Of a stretch of 64,000 nucleotides of DNA, positions 52,810-61,403 are shown piece after piece. The notes under the pieces are model-generated. The model had not been told where the DNA came from and did no database searches. It saw only the letters and a list, made by a program, of their open reading frames with translations. Origin of the DNA: Moraxella atlantae NBRC 14588 (GTDB taxonomy: Bacteria; Pseudomonadota; Gammaproteobacteria; Pseudomonadales; Moraxellaceae); contig NZ_BCUL01000001.1 in assembly GCF_001591265.1 (NCBI RefSeq), forward strand, positions 124,001 to 188,000, written 5' to 3'. A program made the position numbers and the translations under genes. Position 1 is the first letter of the stretch; the number at the start of each line of letters is the position of its first letter.

Positions 52810-53628
52810 ATGACCAAGCAAGCTGCCTTAGAACTGACCATTCAGCCGATTCCTGCGCTGCAAGACAATTATATTTGGGCATTGGTTGAGCCAACGCACA
52901 AGCAGGCAATTTTGGTTGATATCGGTGAAGCAGCACCTGCGCTTGAGTTTTTGCGCGCGCATGAACTGGATTTACAGGCGATTTGGATTACCCACCATCA
53001 TGCTGACCATATCGGCGGCGTGGCAGACGTTTGTCAAGTATATCCCGACGTGCCCGTGTTGATGCATCCTGCCATCGCACCGCTGTTACCCAAATCGGTT
53101 AATAGCGTGCCTGTGCAAGATGGCAGCGAGCTAAGCGCGTTTGGGCATGCGGTTGATGTTTGGCAAATTGCAGGCCACACGGCAGAGCATCTCGCGTTTA
53201 TTATGCAAATGGGTGAGGTAAAGCACGTGTTTTGTGGTGATACTTTGTTTGCAGCAGGCTGTGGGCGCGTATTTAGCGACACCATTGAGCAGTTGTTTGA
53301 CAGCTTTCAACGACTCAATAGCCTGCCTGCTGACACGGTATTGTATCCTGCCCATGAATACACTGTCAGCAATCTGCGCTTTGCGCAGCACATTGAGCCT
53401 GACAACACCGACATTGCCCAAGCGTTGCATCACGCGCAAGATTTGCGCAATCAGCAGCCACCCAAACCTACTTTGCCGACCACCCTTGTCGATGAGCGGC
53501 GTACCAATCCATTCATCCGCGCGGCGGCAGGTAGCCTTGATTTAAAGCACACCGCCGAGGCGAAAGAGTTACCCACCGAACCGTTGGCGCTGTTTGGTAG
53601 CTTGCGTCAATTAAAAAACAACTTTTAG
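52810..53628 (+). CDS. gloB: Hydroxyacylglutathione hydrolase (glyoxalase II)
   Basis: Metallo-beta-lactamase-fold hydrolase of 272 residues that releases D-lactate from S-lactoylglutathione in methylglyoxal detoxification. The metal site is THHHADHIGG (61-70), with further ligands in IAGHTAEHLAF and FCGDTLFAAGCGRVF. The glyoxalase II features LYPAHEYTVSNLRFA and RTNPFIRA near the C-terminus bind glutathione. It is 31 bases after mltD and 16 bases before iscX. Confidence 0.94.
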   Translation: MTKQAALELTIQPIPALQDNYIWALVEPTHKQAILVDIGEAAPALEFLRAHELDLQAIWITHHHADHIGGVADVCQVYPDVPVLMHPAIAPLLPKSVNSVPVQDGSELSAFGHAVDVWQIAGHTAEHLAFIMQMGEVKHVFCGDTLFAAGCGRVFSDTIEQLFDSFQRLNSLPADTVLYPAHEYTVSNLRFAQHIEPDNTDIAQALHHAQDLRNQQPPKPTLPTTLVDERRTNPFIRAAAGSLDLKHTAEAKELPTEPLALFGSLRQLKNNF

Positions 53629-53644
53629 CATCCAAGGAGAGAAC

Positions 53645-53845
53645 ATGGCACTAAAATGGACAGATGCACGCGATATCGCGATTGAGTTGGCAGATACGCA
53701 CCCTGATGTCGATGTGCAATACATTCGCTTTACTGACTTGCACCGCTATGTTACCGAATTGCCCGACTTTACCGATGATCCCAATAAGTCTACCGAAGGA
53801 CAGCTTGAGGCTATTCAAATGGCATGGCTTGATGAATTAGACTAG
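53645..53845 (+). CDS. iscX: Fe-S cluster assembly protein IscX
   Basis: Small acidic protein of 66 residues that binds IscS and iron and modulates Fe-S cluster assembly. The sequence matches the family along its whole length: LKWTDARDIAIELADTHPDVD, RFTDLHRYV, PDFTDDPNKSTEGQLEAIQMAWLDE. AAGGAGAG precedes the ATG. It is away from an isc operon here and follows gloB in the same direction. Confidence 0.93.
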   Translation: MALKWTDARDIAIELADTHPDVDVQYIRFTDLHRYVTELPDFTDDPNKSTEGQLEAIQMAWLDELD

Positions 53846-54133
53846 ACCAAGTCAAGTTGCCATGCGATTGAAGGCGATCAAATAAATCAACCAAACTGCT
53901 AACTATCCACCCAAAAACTAACCGAAGCCATACGTTTTTATACATTGCAATTTTTTAAATCGCGTATCATGCTCAATAACAGGATTTTGCTAGTTATTAT
54001 CATTTGCAAGATACGGCTAAGATTAAATAGTAATACGCAGTGATTGCTCGATTCTAATCCGCGATCACATCAATGACATAGGCGATGGTACAGGCAGGCT
54101 GAGGTTATTGCCCATCATAGCTTGAGGTTAAGC

Positions 54134-55150
54134 ATGATTGATTGTAACATGTATGGGCAGGACAGATGTTGGCAAAGTAAACTAAGAACGCTACAAGGCT
54201 GTGCGCTGTTGGTAGCTGGTTTGCTTGGCGGTTGTCAGCCTGACAAATCGCCTGTTGCGCCATCACCTGAGACCAGTTCACAAGCTAGCCAGACTTATAC
54301 CACGGCAGCCAGCGAGCAGGTGTCTACGCGCGGTGCATCGGTTACCGAACCAATCGCTGCTGCAAGTGCACCTACCAAACGCTCAGTAACACTATTGATT
54401 GCTGCCAGCACCAATCTAAACAGCGCTTTGCCCGTCATGGTGGAAGATTTTAACCGTTTGCATCCCGACATCACACTTAAAATCACCTATGACACCTCAG
54501 ATAAGCTTGCCGCGCGTATTCGCCAACACAATAACTTTGATATATTCTTGACGGCAAGCCAAGTCTATACCCAAGACTTATACGCCGCAAGCCAACGACG
54601 TGGCGGCTCGCGTTATGATCAGCCCTTTATTTATGCGCGTGGGCAGCTGGTGTTGTATAGCACCAAATATGCCTTGACCGATACGCCAACACAGCTACTT
54701 GATGACTTATTGATCAAACACGCGCCGCTGCAAATCGCACTGTCTGACCCCGAGCTATCGCCCTATGGCAGTGCGGCGCAAGCATGGCTGGTCAATCAAA
54801 ATTTTGCCAGTTCGACACAGATCCAGCTACAGCCCTATGCCAATTTGATTCAGACCTTTGCTGCTACCGATCAAGGGCTGGTGGATTTTGGTTTTGTCAG
54901 TCTTGCACAAGTGCTTAGCAAGGCGCGTGACAACACCGTGCGTGAGGCCACCAAAACGCGTAGCTATGCGCCACTGTCCCAAGCAGACTATCCGACGATT
55001 TTGCACGAAGGCATGGTACTCAAACCAAGCACGGCTAGTCAGCAGTTCGTCAGCTACTTGTTATCATCCAAGGGGCAGCTGCTTTTGACGGAAGCAGGCT
55101 ATTTACCCGTGTGTGGCGATAGCAGCCTTAAATTGCCTGCCTGCAGCTGA
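54134..55150 (+). CDS. modA: ModA-like molybdate-binding lipoprotein
   Basis: Substrate-binding protein of the molybdate/tungstate ABC family, 338 residues. A lipoprotein signal (LVAGLLGGC, Cys34) is followed by a Ser/Thr/Ala-rich linker of about 55 residues. The binding domain reads VTLLIAASTNLNSALPVMVEDFNRLHPDITLKITYDTSDKLAARI, then FDIFLTASQ, FIYARGQLVLYS and SDPELSPYGSAAQAWL. It ends with SSKGQLLLTEAGYLPVCGD. No modB or modC is adjacent, so it may be an orphan or work with a distant transporter. GAGG precedes the ATG at 54134. Confidence 0.8.
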   Translation: MIDCNMYGQDRCWQSKLRTLQGCALLVAGLLGGCQPDKSPVAPSPETSSQASQTYTTAASEQVSTRGASVTEPIAAASAPTKRSVTLLIAASTNLNSALPVMVEDFNRLHPDITLKITYDTSDKLAARIRQHNNFDIFLTASQVYTQDLYAASQRRGGSRYDQPFIYARGQLVLYSTKYALTDTPTQLLDDLLIKHAPLQIALSDPELSPYGSAAQAWLVNQNFASSTQIQLQPYANLIQTFAATDQGLVDFGFVSLAQVLSKARDNTVREATKTRSYAPLSQADYPTILHEGMVLKPSTASQQFVSYLLSSKGQLLLTEAGYLPVCGDSSLKLPACS

Positions 55151-55181
55151 GCACGGCATTGTTGAAGCGTTTAGGCCATTG

Positions 55182-55607
55182 TTAGATAATGGCAGCTTTT
55201 AACTGCTTGGCAAGTTCGGCAAGCCCGTCTGTATCGGCTTTGCGCTCAGCGTGCTGACCCAATGCGTGGATACTGGTCGGGATCAAATGCACATGATAAT
55301 GCGGCACCGATTGCCCTGCCTGCGCGTGATTAAGCTGCATCTGTACAATGCCGTCACGGTTTAGCACTTGACGTTGAGCTTGCATAACCTTTTGGGCGGT
55401 GACAAACACAGCTTGCAAATATTCAGCAGGCATATCAGATAGTTCAACGGCTTGGCATTTTGGAATAACCAGTACGTGCCCGCGTGCCATCGGCATGATA
55501 TCCATAAATGCTAAGGTTTTGTCGTCTTCATACACAGTAAAATTGGGGATGTCACCGCGCAAGATTTTGGCAAAAATATTGTCGTTGTCGTAGGTTGGCT
55601 GTGTCAT
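55182..55607 (-). CDS. HIT-family nucleotide hydrolase
   Basis: Histidine-triad protein of 141 residues that hydrolyses nucleoside phosphoramidates or dinucleoside polyphosphates. The fold starts NIFAKILRGDIPNFTVYEDD, continues LAFMDIMPMARGHVLVIPK, and ends in the catalytic triad HYHVHLIP (103-110). The ATG at 55607 has AGGA upstream and is preferred over a TTG at 55634 that overlaps the upstream stop. It is likely co-transcribed with the serine hydrolase gene. Confidence 0.92.
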   Translation of the reverse strand: MTQPTYDNDNIFAKILRGDIPNFTVYEDDKTLAFMDIMPMARGHVLVIPKCQAVELSDMPAEYLQAVFVTAQKVMQAQRQVLNRDGIVQMQLNHAQAGQSVPHYHVHLIPTSIHALGQHAERKADTDGLAELAKQLKAAII

Positions 55608-55630
55608 TGGTGTATCCTGATGGTCTGTGA

Positions 55631-56926
55631 TCAAAGTTGCACGTTATCAAAAAAATCTAAAATCTGCTCGGTTAAAATAAATTGACGCACGTCATTGAGC
55701 ATGGTGGTGTCATAATTGTGGATAAACGCCACGGCAAGCTGTCGGTGTGGGTCGCACCATGCCATCGAACCATTATAGCCCATATGCCCAAAGCCGTCAG
55801 CCACCGTATGTAAACGGCTAAACACACGATGATAGCCAAGCCGCCATTGCATGGTTGCAGGCATGACCTTATCAGGCTGGTTGTTTTGCACCTGCTCTAG
55901 CGAGGCAAACACTTCGGGCGTTATCAGCGTGCGTATTTGACCCTCAACCATCCAGTGTCCGCCATTGGCAAGCATCGCGTAGATGGTCGCCAATGCCTGC
56001 GCACTGGCAACACCGTTGGCGGCAGGGATTTTGGCTTGCAAGCTGGCAGGGTGATAGTAATTAAATTGGCGGCTGCCTTCGGGTACCAAAGCGGCTTGAT
56101 AATCGGTAGGCGCAACTCGGCTGGGCGTGAAGTATAGCGCGTTGATAGCTTGGGTATTGAGCACCGCGTCAGTATCGGCAAGGCGTTGCCAATCAGCGTA
56201 CATTGGCAATTGTTGATAAAAATCCAATGTCGTCGCGCTATCGGTTTGCAATACAGGTTTGCTGCGCGCGCTGTTTGCCGAAGGTGGGCGCAACTGCTGG
56301 GCGACTTGCGGCACGATGTCATGCGGTACACCAAAATACACCTGCCCGACCAAGCCCAAGGGGGTAAGCAAATAACGCGTCAATGCCGTTTGCAAATCCA
56401 AATCCGTGACGCGCTCAACCAAGCCGCCCAGTATCCAGCCTGACACCAGCGCGCTATAAGCCACGGTAAGTGTGTTGCTGGATTGTGCTGTCATGGCAGC
56501 AACATTGGCGACCATTGTTTGCCAATCAAGCATATCTTTGGCGGTCTCGGTGATTTGCTGCACGTCATACAAATTTGCCCGATGGCTCAACACATCGCGT
56601 AGGGTGACAGTGTCTTTAGCATTTTGGGCAAAATCCGCCCAATACGCGGCAATTGGCGTGTCATAATCCAACAAACCTTGCGCAACCAAACAATGCACCA
56701 AGGTGACCAACACCCCTTTGCCTGTAGAAAAATTCAATGCCAAGGTGTGAGGTGTCCACAGCGTGCGCTCGCCTGTGGCTTTATCGATGGTCGCGGTGCC
56801 GTGTGCCAATGCACTGACACATTGCCCACGGTGATAGATAACAAGGCTACAGCCGCCAAGCGGTTGATTTAAGTCAAACCCTTGTAAAAAGCTAGCAAGT
56901 TGTTGATTAAGAGCGTTATAATTCAT
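55631..56926 (-). CDS. Serine beta-lactamase-like hydrolase (family VIII esterase type)
   Basis: Protein of 431 residues with the penicillin-binding-protein/class C beta-lactamase fold. The nucleophile motif SxxK is STGK (Ser67, Lys70), the second-motif tyrosine is in VAYSAL (Tyr157), and the C-terminal HMGYNGS stands for the usual KTG/HTG triad. There is no signal peptide, so it is probably a cytoplasmic esterase or peptidase of the EstB type rather than an antibiotic-resistance enzyme. Confidence 0.82.
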   Translation of the reverse strand: MNYNALNQQLASFLQGFDLNQPLGGCSLVIYHRGQCVSALAHGTATIDKATGERTLWTPHTLALNFSTGKGVLVTLVHCLVAQGLLDYDTPIAAYWADFAQNAKDTVTLRDVLSHRANLYDVQQITETAKDMLDWQTMVANVAAMTAQSSNTLTVAYSALVSGWILGGLVERVTDLDLQTALTRYLLTPLGLVGQVYFGVPHDIVPQVAQQLRPPSANSARSKPVLQTDSATTLDFYQQLPMYADWQRLADTDAVLNTQAINALYFTPSRVAPTDYQAALVPEGSRQFNYYHPASLQAKIPAANGVASAQALATIYAMLANGGHWMVEGQIRTLITPEVFASLEQVQNNQPDKVMPATMQWRLGYHRVFSRLHTVADGFGHMGYNGSMAWCDPHRQLAVAFIHNYDTTMLNDVRQFILTEQILDFFDNVQL

Positions 56927-56964
56927 TGTTCTGTATTAAAAATTGTTTAAATAAGCATTCATAT

Positions 56965-57567
56965 CTAACGCGGTACCAACAAACGTTGATACACCGTATC
57001 GTATAGCCTGTCTAAACCTGCTGCTTGTCCGCGTGCCAGTGCCGTGTCCATCTTGCGCCCCCGTAGCCAACCTGCACGCAGTGCCACCACCGCGCCTGCA
57101 TCATCGGCAGTCACGCCATGTAACAGCACCAAATCATCGGCATGCGCCATCAATGCGCGGTCAAAACGCATAATAACAGTTTGCTTTAAGTCATTGATAT
57201 CACGCACGGGCACCGTATGGTACGCCAAGCCTGCCTCGTGCACCGCTGTTGCCATATCAAACGCCAACACATCGGCAGGGGCAAGGTCAATCACCGCTGC
57301 TACCCCATGTATAGGTAACTGCGCCACGCCCTCACGCGTCAAGCCATGCGCCACCCATAGACGTTTTTCGGCTTGTAAAACCTGCCCCCAGTCCTTGGTA
57401 GACAAGGCATCGCTTAATGCCGTAAACTCTGCCGAATGCGGCAACACCAACGTCGGCGTGGGCGCGTCGTCATGTGGGTTAAATGCTTCTTGCGGCGTAT
57501 AGGGGTCATGCGGATCGGGCAAATTATCGTGGGGCAAATCGGTCACCAGTTGTTCCAAACAAATCAA
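56965..57567 (-). CDS. Phosphatase-like (DSP/DUF442-type) protein lacking the catalytic cysteine
   Basis: A 200-residue protein whose C-terminal 150 residues look like the DUF442/dual-specificity phosphatase fold: QLPIHGVAAVIDLAPAD, then YHTVPVRDINDLKQTVIMRFDRAL and the loop LLHGVTADDAGAVVALRAGWL. In active members that loop reads H-C-x5-R; here it is H-G-V-T-A, so the nucleophile is missing and it may bind but not hydrolyse phosphate esters. The N-terminal 45 residues are Pro/Asp/His-rich. The start is uncertain: TTG at 57567 or GTG at 57546. It lies 11 bases after the DUF1315 gene. Confidence 0.6.
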   Translation of the reverse strand: MICLEQLVTDLPHDNLPDPHDPYTPQEAFNPHDDAPTPTLVLPHSAEFTALSDALSTKDWGQVLQAEKRLWVAHGLTREGVAQLPIHGVAAVIDLAPADVLAFDMATAVHEAGLAYHTVPVRDINDLKQTVIMRFDRALMAHADDLVLLHGVTADDAGAVVALRAGWLRGRKMDTALARGQAAGLDRLYDTVYQRLLVPR

Positions 57568-57578
57568 ACATCTAAATT

Positions 57579-57872
57579 TTAACGAAATTTAACGGGGTAT
57601 TGGGCATTGGGGTCGGGTTGCTGGTTGGGGTAGTGATGGTCATGTTCGATATCGCAGGCATCGGCGTTATTTTTGGCAGGCTTATGGATATAGCCAACGC
57701 GATCTTCGACGGGTAAATGCGCGTGTTCCCACACCATTAATGCTTGCATACAGGTGTGACGCTGCGCCTCGGTTAGGCGTTCGCCACTTTCCCAACGCCC
57801 AAGCGCGATGGCAGTGCGAAATTTTTCGGCAATCTCAGGCGTTAAGGCGTTTAAAACAGCTTGTGTGTCCAT
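57579..57872 (-). CDS. DUF1315 (YeaC-like) protein
   Basis: A 97-residue protein matching DUF1315/YeaC: LNALTPEIAEKFRTAIALGRWESGERLTEAQRHTCMQALMVWEHAH. The C-terminal 40 residues are polar, with His/Asp/Pro repeats. Function unknown in all members. GAGGA precedes the ATG at 57872. The copy 3 tnpB element starts 41 bases upstream, probably between the gene and its native promoter. Confidence 0.82.
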   Translation of the reverse strand: MDTQAVLNALTPEIAEKFRTAIALGRWESGERLTEAQRHTCMQALMVWEHAHLPVEDRVGYIHKPAKNNADACDIEHDHHYPNQQPDPNAQYPVKFR

Positions 57873-57930
57873 GGTTCCTCACAAAATGGTTCAAATGAGT
57901 GTTGGCGATACAATTGACTTCCTCCCCTCC

Positions 57931-59093
57931 CTAAAGTGAGGGGATTCCTACTGCTAGACGGTCAAGCCCGACCGCAAGAATGTTCTTACTGGCGTTAATA
58001 TCTCTATCATGCCATGTGCCACACTTTGCACAAGTCTACTGCGAGCATAGCTCTTGTCTTGCGAACGGGCAAAGCAGTGCTTTGCTTATCCGTTCTCATC
58101 TCTTATTCGCAAACCTGCTCTACCTTTTGGACTACTGGACATATCGCCACAGCACGAACAAGTTTGGGTAGTGTATCGTTCATTCACGATTTCAAAACGG
58201 CAACCTGCATGCTTGCATTTGTAGGTCAGTTGGCGTTTGAGTTCAAACCAACCTGCATCGTAAACCGATTTGGCTAGTTTGCCTTTTTTGCGGCTAAATT
58301 GGGTGGTTTTTACATCGCCGACCACGATTAAGGCATTGTTTTTAACTAGCCCTGTGGTGAATTTGTGTATGAGGTCTTGGCGTGTGTTTTTGATTTTGGC
58401 ATGAATCGCTTTGACACGCTGTTTGTTTTTGGCACGTTGGGCGGTGGCTAACGCTTTGGCATACTTTAGCGTCTGTTTGATGGTGAGTTTGTCACCGTTT
58501 GAGGCGGCGGCACTGTCTTTTAAGCCTAAGTCTATGCCGACACTACCTGTTCCACACTCGGTTTTTGGGTATTCTTTAACGGTGATACAGGCATACCAAC
58601 GGTTACGGCTGTCTTGGACGATTTCGCAGGTGTTTATTTGATATAGGCTAAGATTGTAGCTATCCCATAGGTCGATGATGAGCTTTTTCCCTTTGGCTAA
58701 ACTAAGCTGTAGGGTTGATTTTAAGCCTTTTTTACCCGTCTGATGAGTAGCCAGTAATTTGATTGCGGATTGCTTAAATGGAATCCAACCTAGGCTTTTA
58801 CGCTTTGAGTTTGGGTTGTTGGTTCGCCAGTTAAGTTTAGCCTTTTTGAATTGGCGTCGCGATTTGGCGTGAGTTTCATTAATGGCTTGTATGGTTTGAG
58901 AATGTAAGCCTAGCAGTTCACCGCTACCTTTGGTGTATTCGTTTAGGTCATAGGCACTAAAAAATTTGCCTGTTTTTTGCAGGTATTTGTAACTCAAGTC
59001 ATTAACATAGTTCCACACGAAATTGACCAAACCGCTTAGGCGGTTAAGCTTTGCTGTGTGTTTGTCTTTTATGCGTAGCTTGAGGGTTTTCAT
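57931..59093 (-). pseudogene. tnpB: tnpB interrupted by hairpin insert (copy 3)
   Basis: Near-identical to copy 1 for 332 residues: RuvC-I GIDLGLKD, the IVVGDVK strand, GWFELKRQL and the first zinc pair TCSCCG. Reading then enters the 58-nt insert at 58041-58098 and stops at 58086 after IRDENG. The second zinc pair and RuvC-III Asp are beyond the stop and out of frame (net +59 bases). The rest of the gene down to 57931 is intact apart from this, so the loss is recent. Nuclease activity is not expected, while DNA or RNA binding might remain. Confidence 0.87.
58041..58098. repeat. Double-hairpin insert C in tnpB copy 3
   Basis: Identical over 58 nt to insert A of copy 2 and at the same position of tnpB, including six altered flanking bases (TCTACT) not present in copy 1. 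Shared descent of that insertion, or gene conversion between elements, is likely. Confidence 0.85.
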
Positions 59094-59397
59094 GGGGTTA
59101 GTTTAACATATTTAACAAGTTTCTGTGTGTAAGCATGGTTTCAAAGTTGCCTTATATCCACCGCCTAAAGTCGGTGGTTTTACGGCAACGGAGGATAAAA
59201 ATTTGGGCAAATCGGCGCACCTGCAAGATACAGGCAAACACCACGCGCTGAACGCCCAAATGGCAAAACAAGGTTTTACTTTGCTGATAGATGCCTTTAA
59301 TATAGCAAACATCGGGTCATATTGACGCGTCAGTGAGCAAACATGTTGAGCAGGTTTTTGTCAAGTATTTCACTAACCACAAAGCATCGGGCAAATT

Positions 59398-61347
59398 ATG
59401 CAGCAGCAGTCATCTTTAAACAAAGCAATGCAACCACATAAAAAAATCCCTGCAACCAATCGGCGCGTATTCTGGCTTAGTCTGGCTTTGGCAGCCAGCC
59501 ATTTATTGACAACCAACGCACACGCTAAACCCACCATGCCGACCGCAGCCAGTGCCACTAGCGCGCCAACCACGCTTGCCGACGCGCGTAAGCAGGCCCA
59601 AGCGCAAGACTTGGCGCATTCTACCGCTTGGTTGCGGCTGCTGTATTACCCAACGCCGTATCGTACTGGCAGCGTTAGCCGTGTTGCTACCGCCAATAAT
59701 TCACTTGCCAATCAGCAGGCGTTTTTCGCCAGTCCCGATGGTGGGCATGACCCTGCGGCAGAATTACAAGCCACCCTCGGGGCGATGTTCATGCCAAACC
59801 CAACGCCTGATGCGTCGGTGTATTGCCGTATGCCTGCGCGCGTGCATTGGTTAAAAACCACGCTTGCCATTCCCGATCATGTGTTGCCGTCTGCTGAGTG
59901 TCCGACGTTGGCGCGTTGGCAAGCCAATTTGGCGGCACAGGGTGCGTCAATTATCTTTGCTGACGAATACTTGGCCGATCCACAATCGGCGTTCGCGCAC
60001 AGTTTTTTGCGGTTTGATACGCCAGACCCTGCGCGCGCAACTTATCTTAATTATACGCCAAAAAAGACCGATGGGGAAAGCTTTGCCAAATTTACCTACA
60101 AGGCGGTGATCGCAGGTACGCCAGGTGAATTTACCTTGAACAATTATGCCCAAAAAATCACAGGCTACACCGAAGAACAAGGGCGCAACGTGTGGACGTA
60201 TCGGCTCAATTTATCGCCTGCCGAAGTCGAGCAGCTGACCCGACAAGTATGGGAGATTCAAGGGCAAAATCTGACGTATAAGTTGCTGTCGGATAATTGC
60301 GCGTCAGAGATTTTGGCACTGTTGGACGCGCTGCGCCCACGGGGTGATTTGCTAAACGGGCTACAGCCTTTGGTCGCACCTGCCCAAATCGTACGGCACT
60401 TGGCGGCGAATGCGCTTTTAACCACGCGTGAGTTTGTGCCATCACGCGTTGCCCGTGAGCAGACAGTGCGTAATACCAAGGTTTTAAAAGCAGTAAACGC
60501 AGACAGCGAGCCGTATGGCGCGCCACTTGCGCCTAACTCACACGCGTTACAAAATACACCACAGCAAGGTAGCCGCAGTGATCCCTTGCTGGCAAACCCA
60601 TTGCAACAGGTGAGTGTGGGTGTAGAACAGGTCAAAAACCGCAACACGCATGACGCGCTGACGCTGGGCTATCGGATGGTGTATCATGACGCGCTTGACA
60701 AGCCTGATGGCTATCCCATCGGCGCGGCATTAACCGCACTGTCAGGTGAGCTGCGTGTCCCCACCAATCAGCGCGGCCAGCATGACAGCGTTGAATTCAA
60801 TCACATAACCATCATGCAAATGCGCGCCCTAAACCCTGTCAATACCGCCAAACAAGGCAATAGCTGGGGGGCAAAATTCAGCCTTGAGCGCGTACAAGAT
60901 GGTATTCGCCACGATGATGGTGGCGACATTGTAGGCAATTTATCGGGCGAGTATGGCAAAAGTTGGGCATACGGCACACCACGCGCGCCAGCGGATTTAC
61001 CGCCCAATATTTGCTATGCACTCGGTACGGCAGCGTTGCAAGGTGGACGCGGTTTGTATCATGGCTATCGCGCAGGTATCGGCGCGACGGGCAGCTGCTT
61101 ACAACAGATCAGTCCCGATTGGCGCGCGCTTGCCACGTTTGATCTGCCGCTGTGGTTAGCAGGCGATAACAAGCACGAACGCTATGCCCAGCCGCGCGTA
61201 GAGTTTGGCACACAATACGATTTTGACCGCCACAACGCCTTGCGCGTCACGCTATCACGACAGTGGACGCTTGATCACGGTTTTAAACAAGTGGCGGATA
61301 CAACGCAAGATAGCATTGGCTTACGTTATCTGCGTTATTTTGATTAA
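59398..61347 (+). CDS. DUF4105 family exported protein
   Basis: Protein of 649 residues with an N-terminal signal peptide (about 1-43, ending TTNAHA). The centre holds the DUF4105 domain: SAFAHSFLRFDTPDP, an Asn/Tyr-rich part, NVWTYRLNLSPAEVEQL and the conserved LLSDNCASEILALLDALRP with its Asn-Cys pair, which recalls NlpC/P60-like cysteine peptidases. The C-terminal third alternates polar and aromatic residues and ends SIGLRYLRYFD, which looks like a membrane beta-barrel. It would sit in the outer membrane with the DUF4105 part in the periplasm. Function unknown. It is followed after 56 bases by yejF. Confidence 0.82.
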   Translation: MQQQSSLNKAMQPHKKIPATNRRVFWLSLALAASHLLTTNAHAKPTMPTAASATSAPTTLADARKQAQAQDLAHSTAWLRLLYYPTPYRTGSVSRVATANNSLANQQAFFASPDGGHDPAAELQATLGAMFMPNPTPDASVYCRMPARVHWLKTTLAIPDHVLPSAECPTLARWQANLAAQGASIIFADEYLADPQSAFAHSFLRFDTPDPARATYLNYTPKKTDGESFAKFTYKAVIAGTPGEFTLNNYAQKITGYTEEQGRNVWTYRLNLSPAEVEQLTRQVWEIQGQNLTYKLLSDNCASEILALLDALRPRGDLLNGLQPLVAPAQIVRHLAANALLTTREFVPSRVAREQTVRNTKVLKAVNADSEPYGAPLAPNSHALQNTPQQGSRSDPLLANPLQQVSVGVEQVKNRNTHDALTLGYRMVYHDALDKPDGYPIGAALTALSGELRVPTNQRGQHDSVEFNHITIMQMRALNPVNTAKQGNSWGAKFSLERVQDGIRHDDGGDIVGNLSGEYGKSWAYGTPRAPADLPPNICYALGTAALQGGRGLYHGYRAGIGATGSCLQQISPDWRALATFDLPLWLAGDNKHERYAQPRVEFGTQYDFDRHNALRVTLSRQWTLDHGFKQVADTTQDSIGLRYLRYFD

Positions 61348-61403
61348 GGGCGCGCGGCTGGTGGCTCAACGAACATTTAGTCGTTAGGGGAAACTATTTA
61401 AGC

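Larger units (their letters stand above)
57914..59194 (-). mobile_element. IS200/IS605-type element, tnpB only (copy 3)
   Basis: A 1281-bp element, exactly 59 bases longer than copy 1 because of one hairpin insert. The right end (TCAA on the minus strand) is at 57914 and the left end at 59194, next to TTAT read on the minus strand (59195-59198). The left-end hairpin is perfect here: GTTGCC/GGCAAC outside and CCACCG/CGGTGG inside. It lies between the DUF1315 gene and the DUF4105 gene. Confidence 0.88.

Noticed and set aside
53846-54133. Possible gene or RNA between iscX and the ModA-like gene
   Set aside because: No coding frame, hairpin terminator or tRNA-like fold was found; only AT-rich sequence with the next gene's ribosome-binding site.
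59195-59397. Possible small gene or RNA between the copy 3 element and the DUF4105 gene
   Set aside because: No open frame with a start signal, no stable hairpin and no repeat was visible; it is probably the promoter region of the downstream gene.
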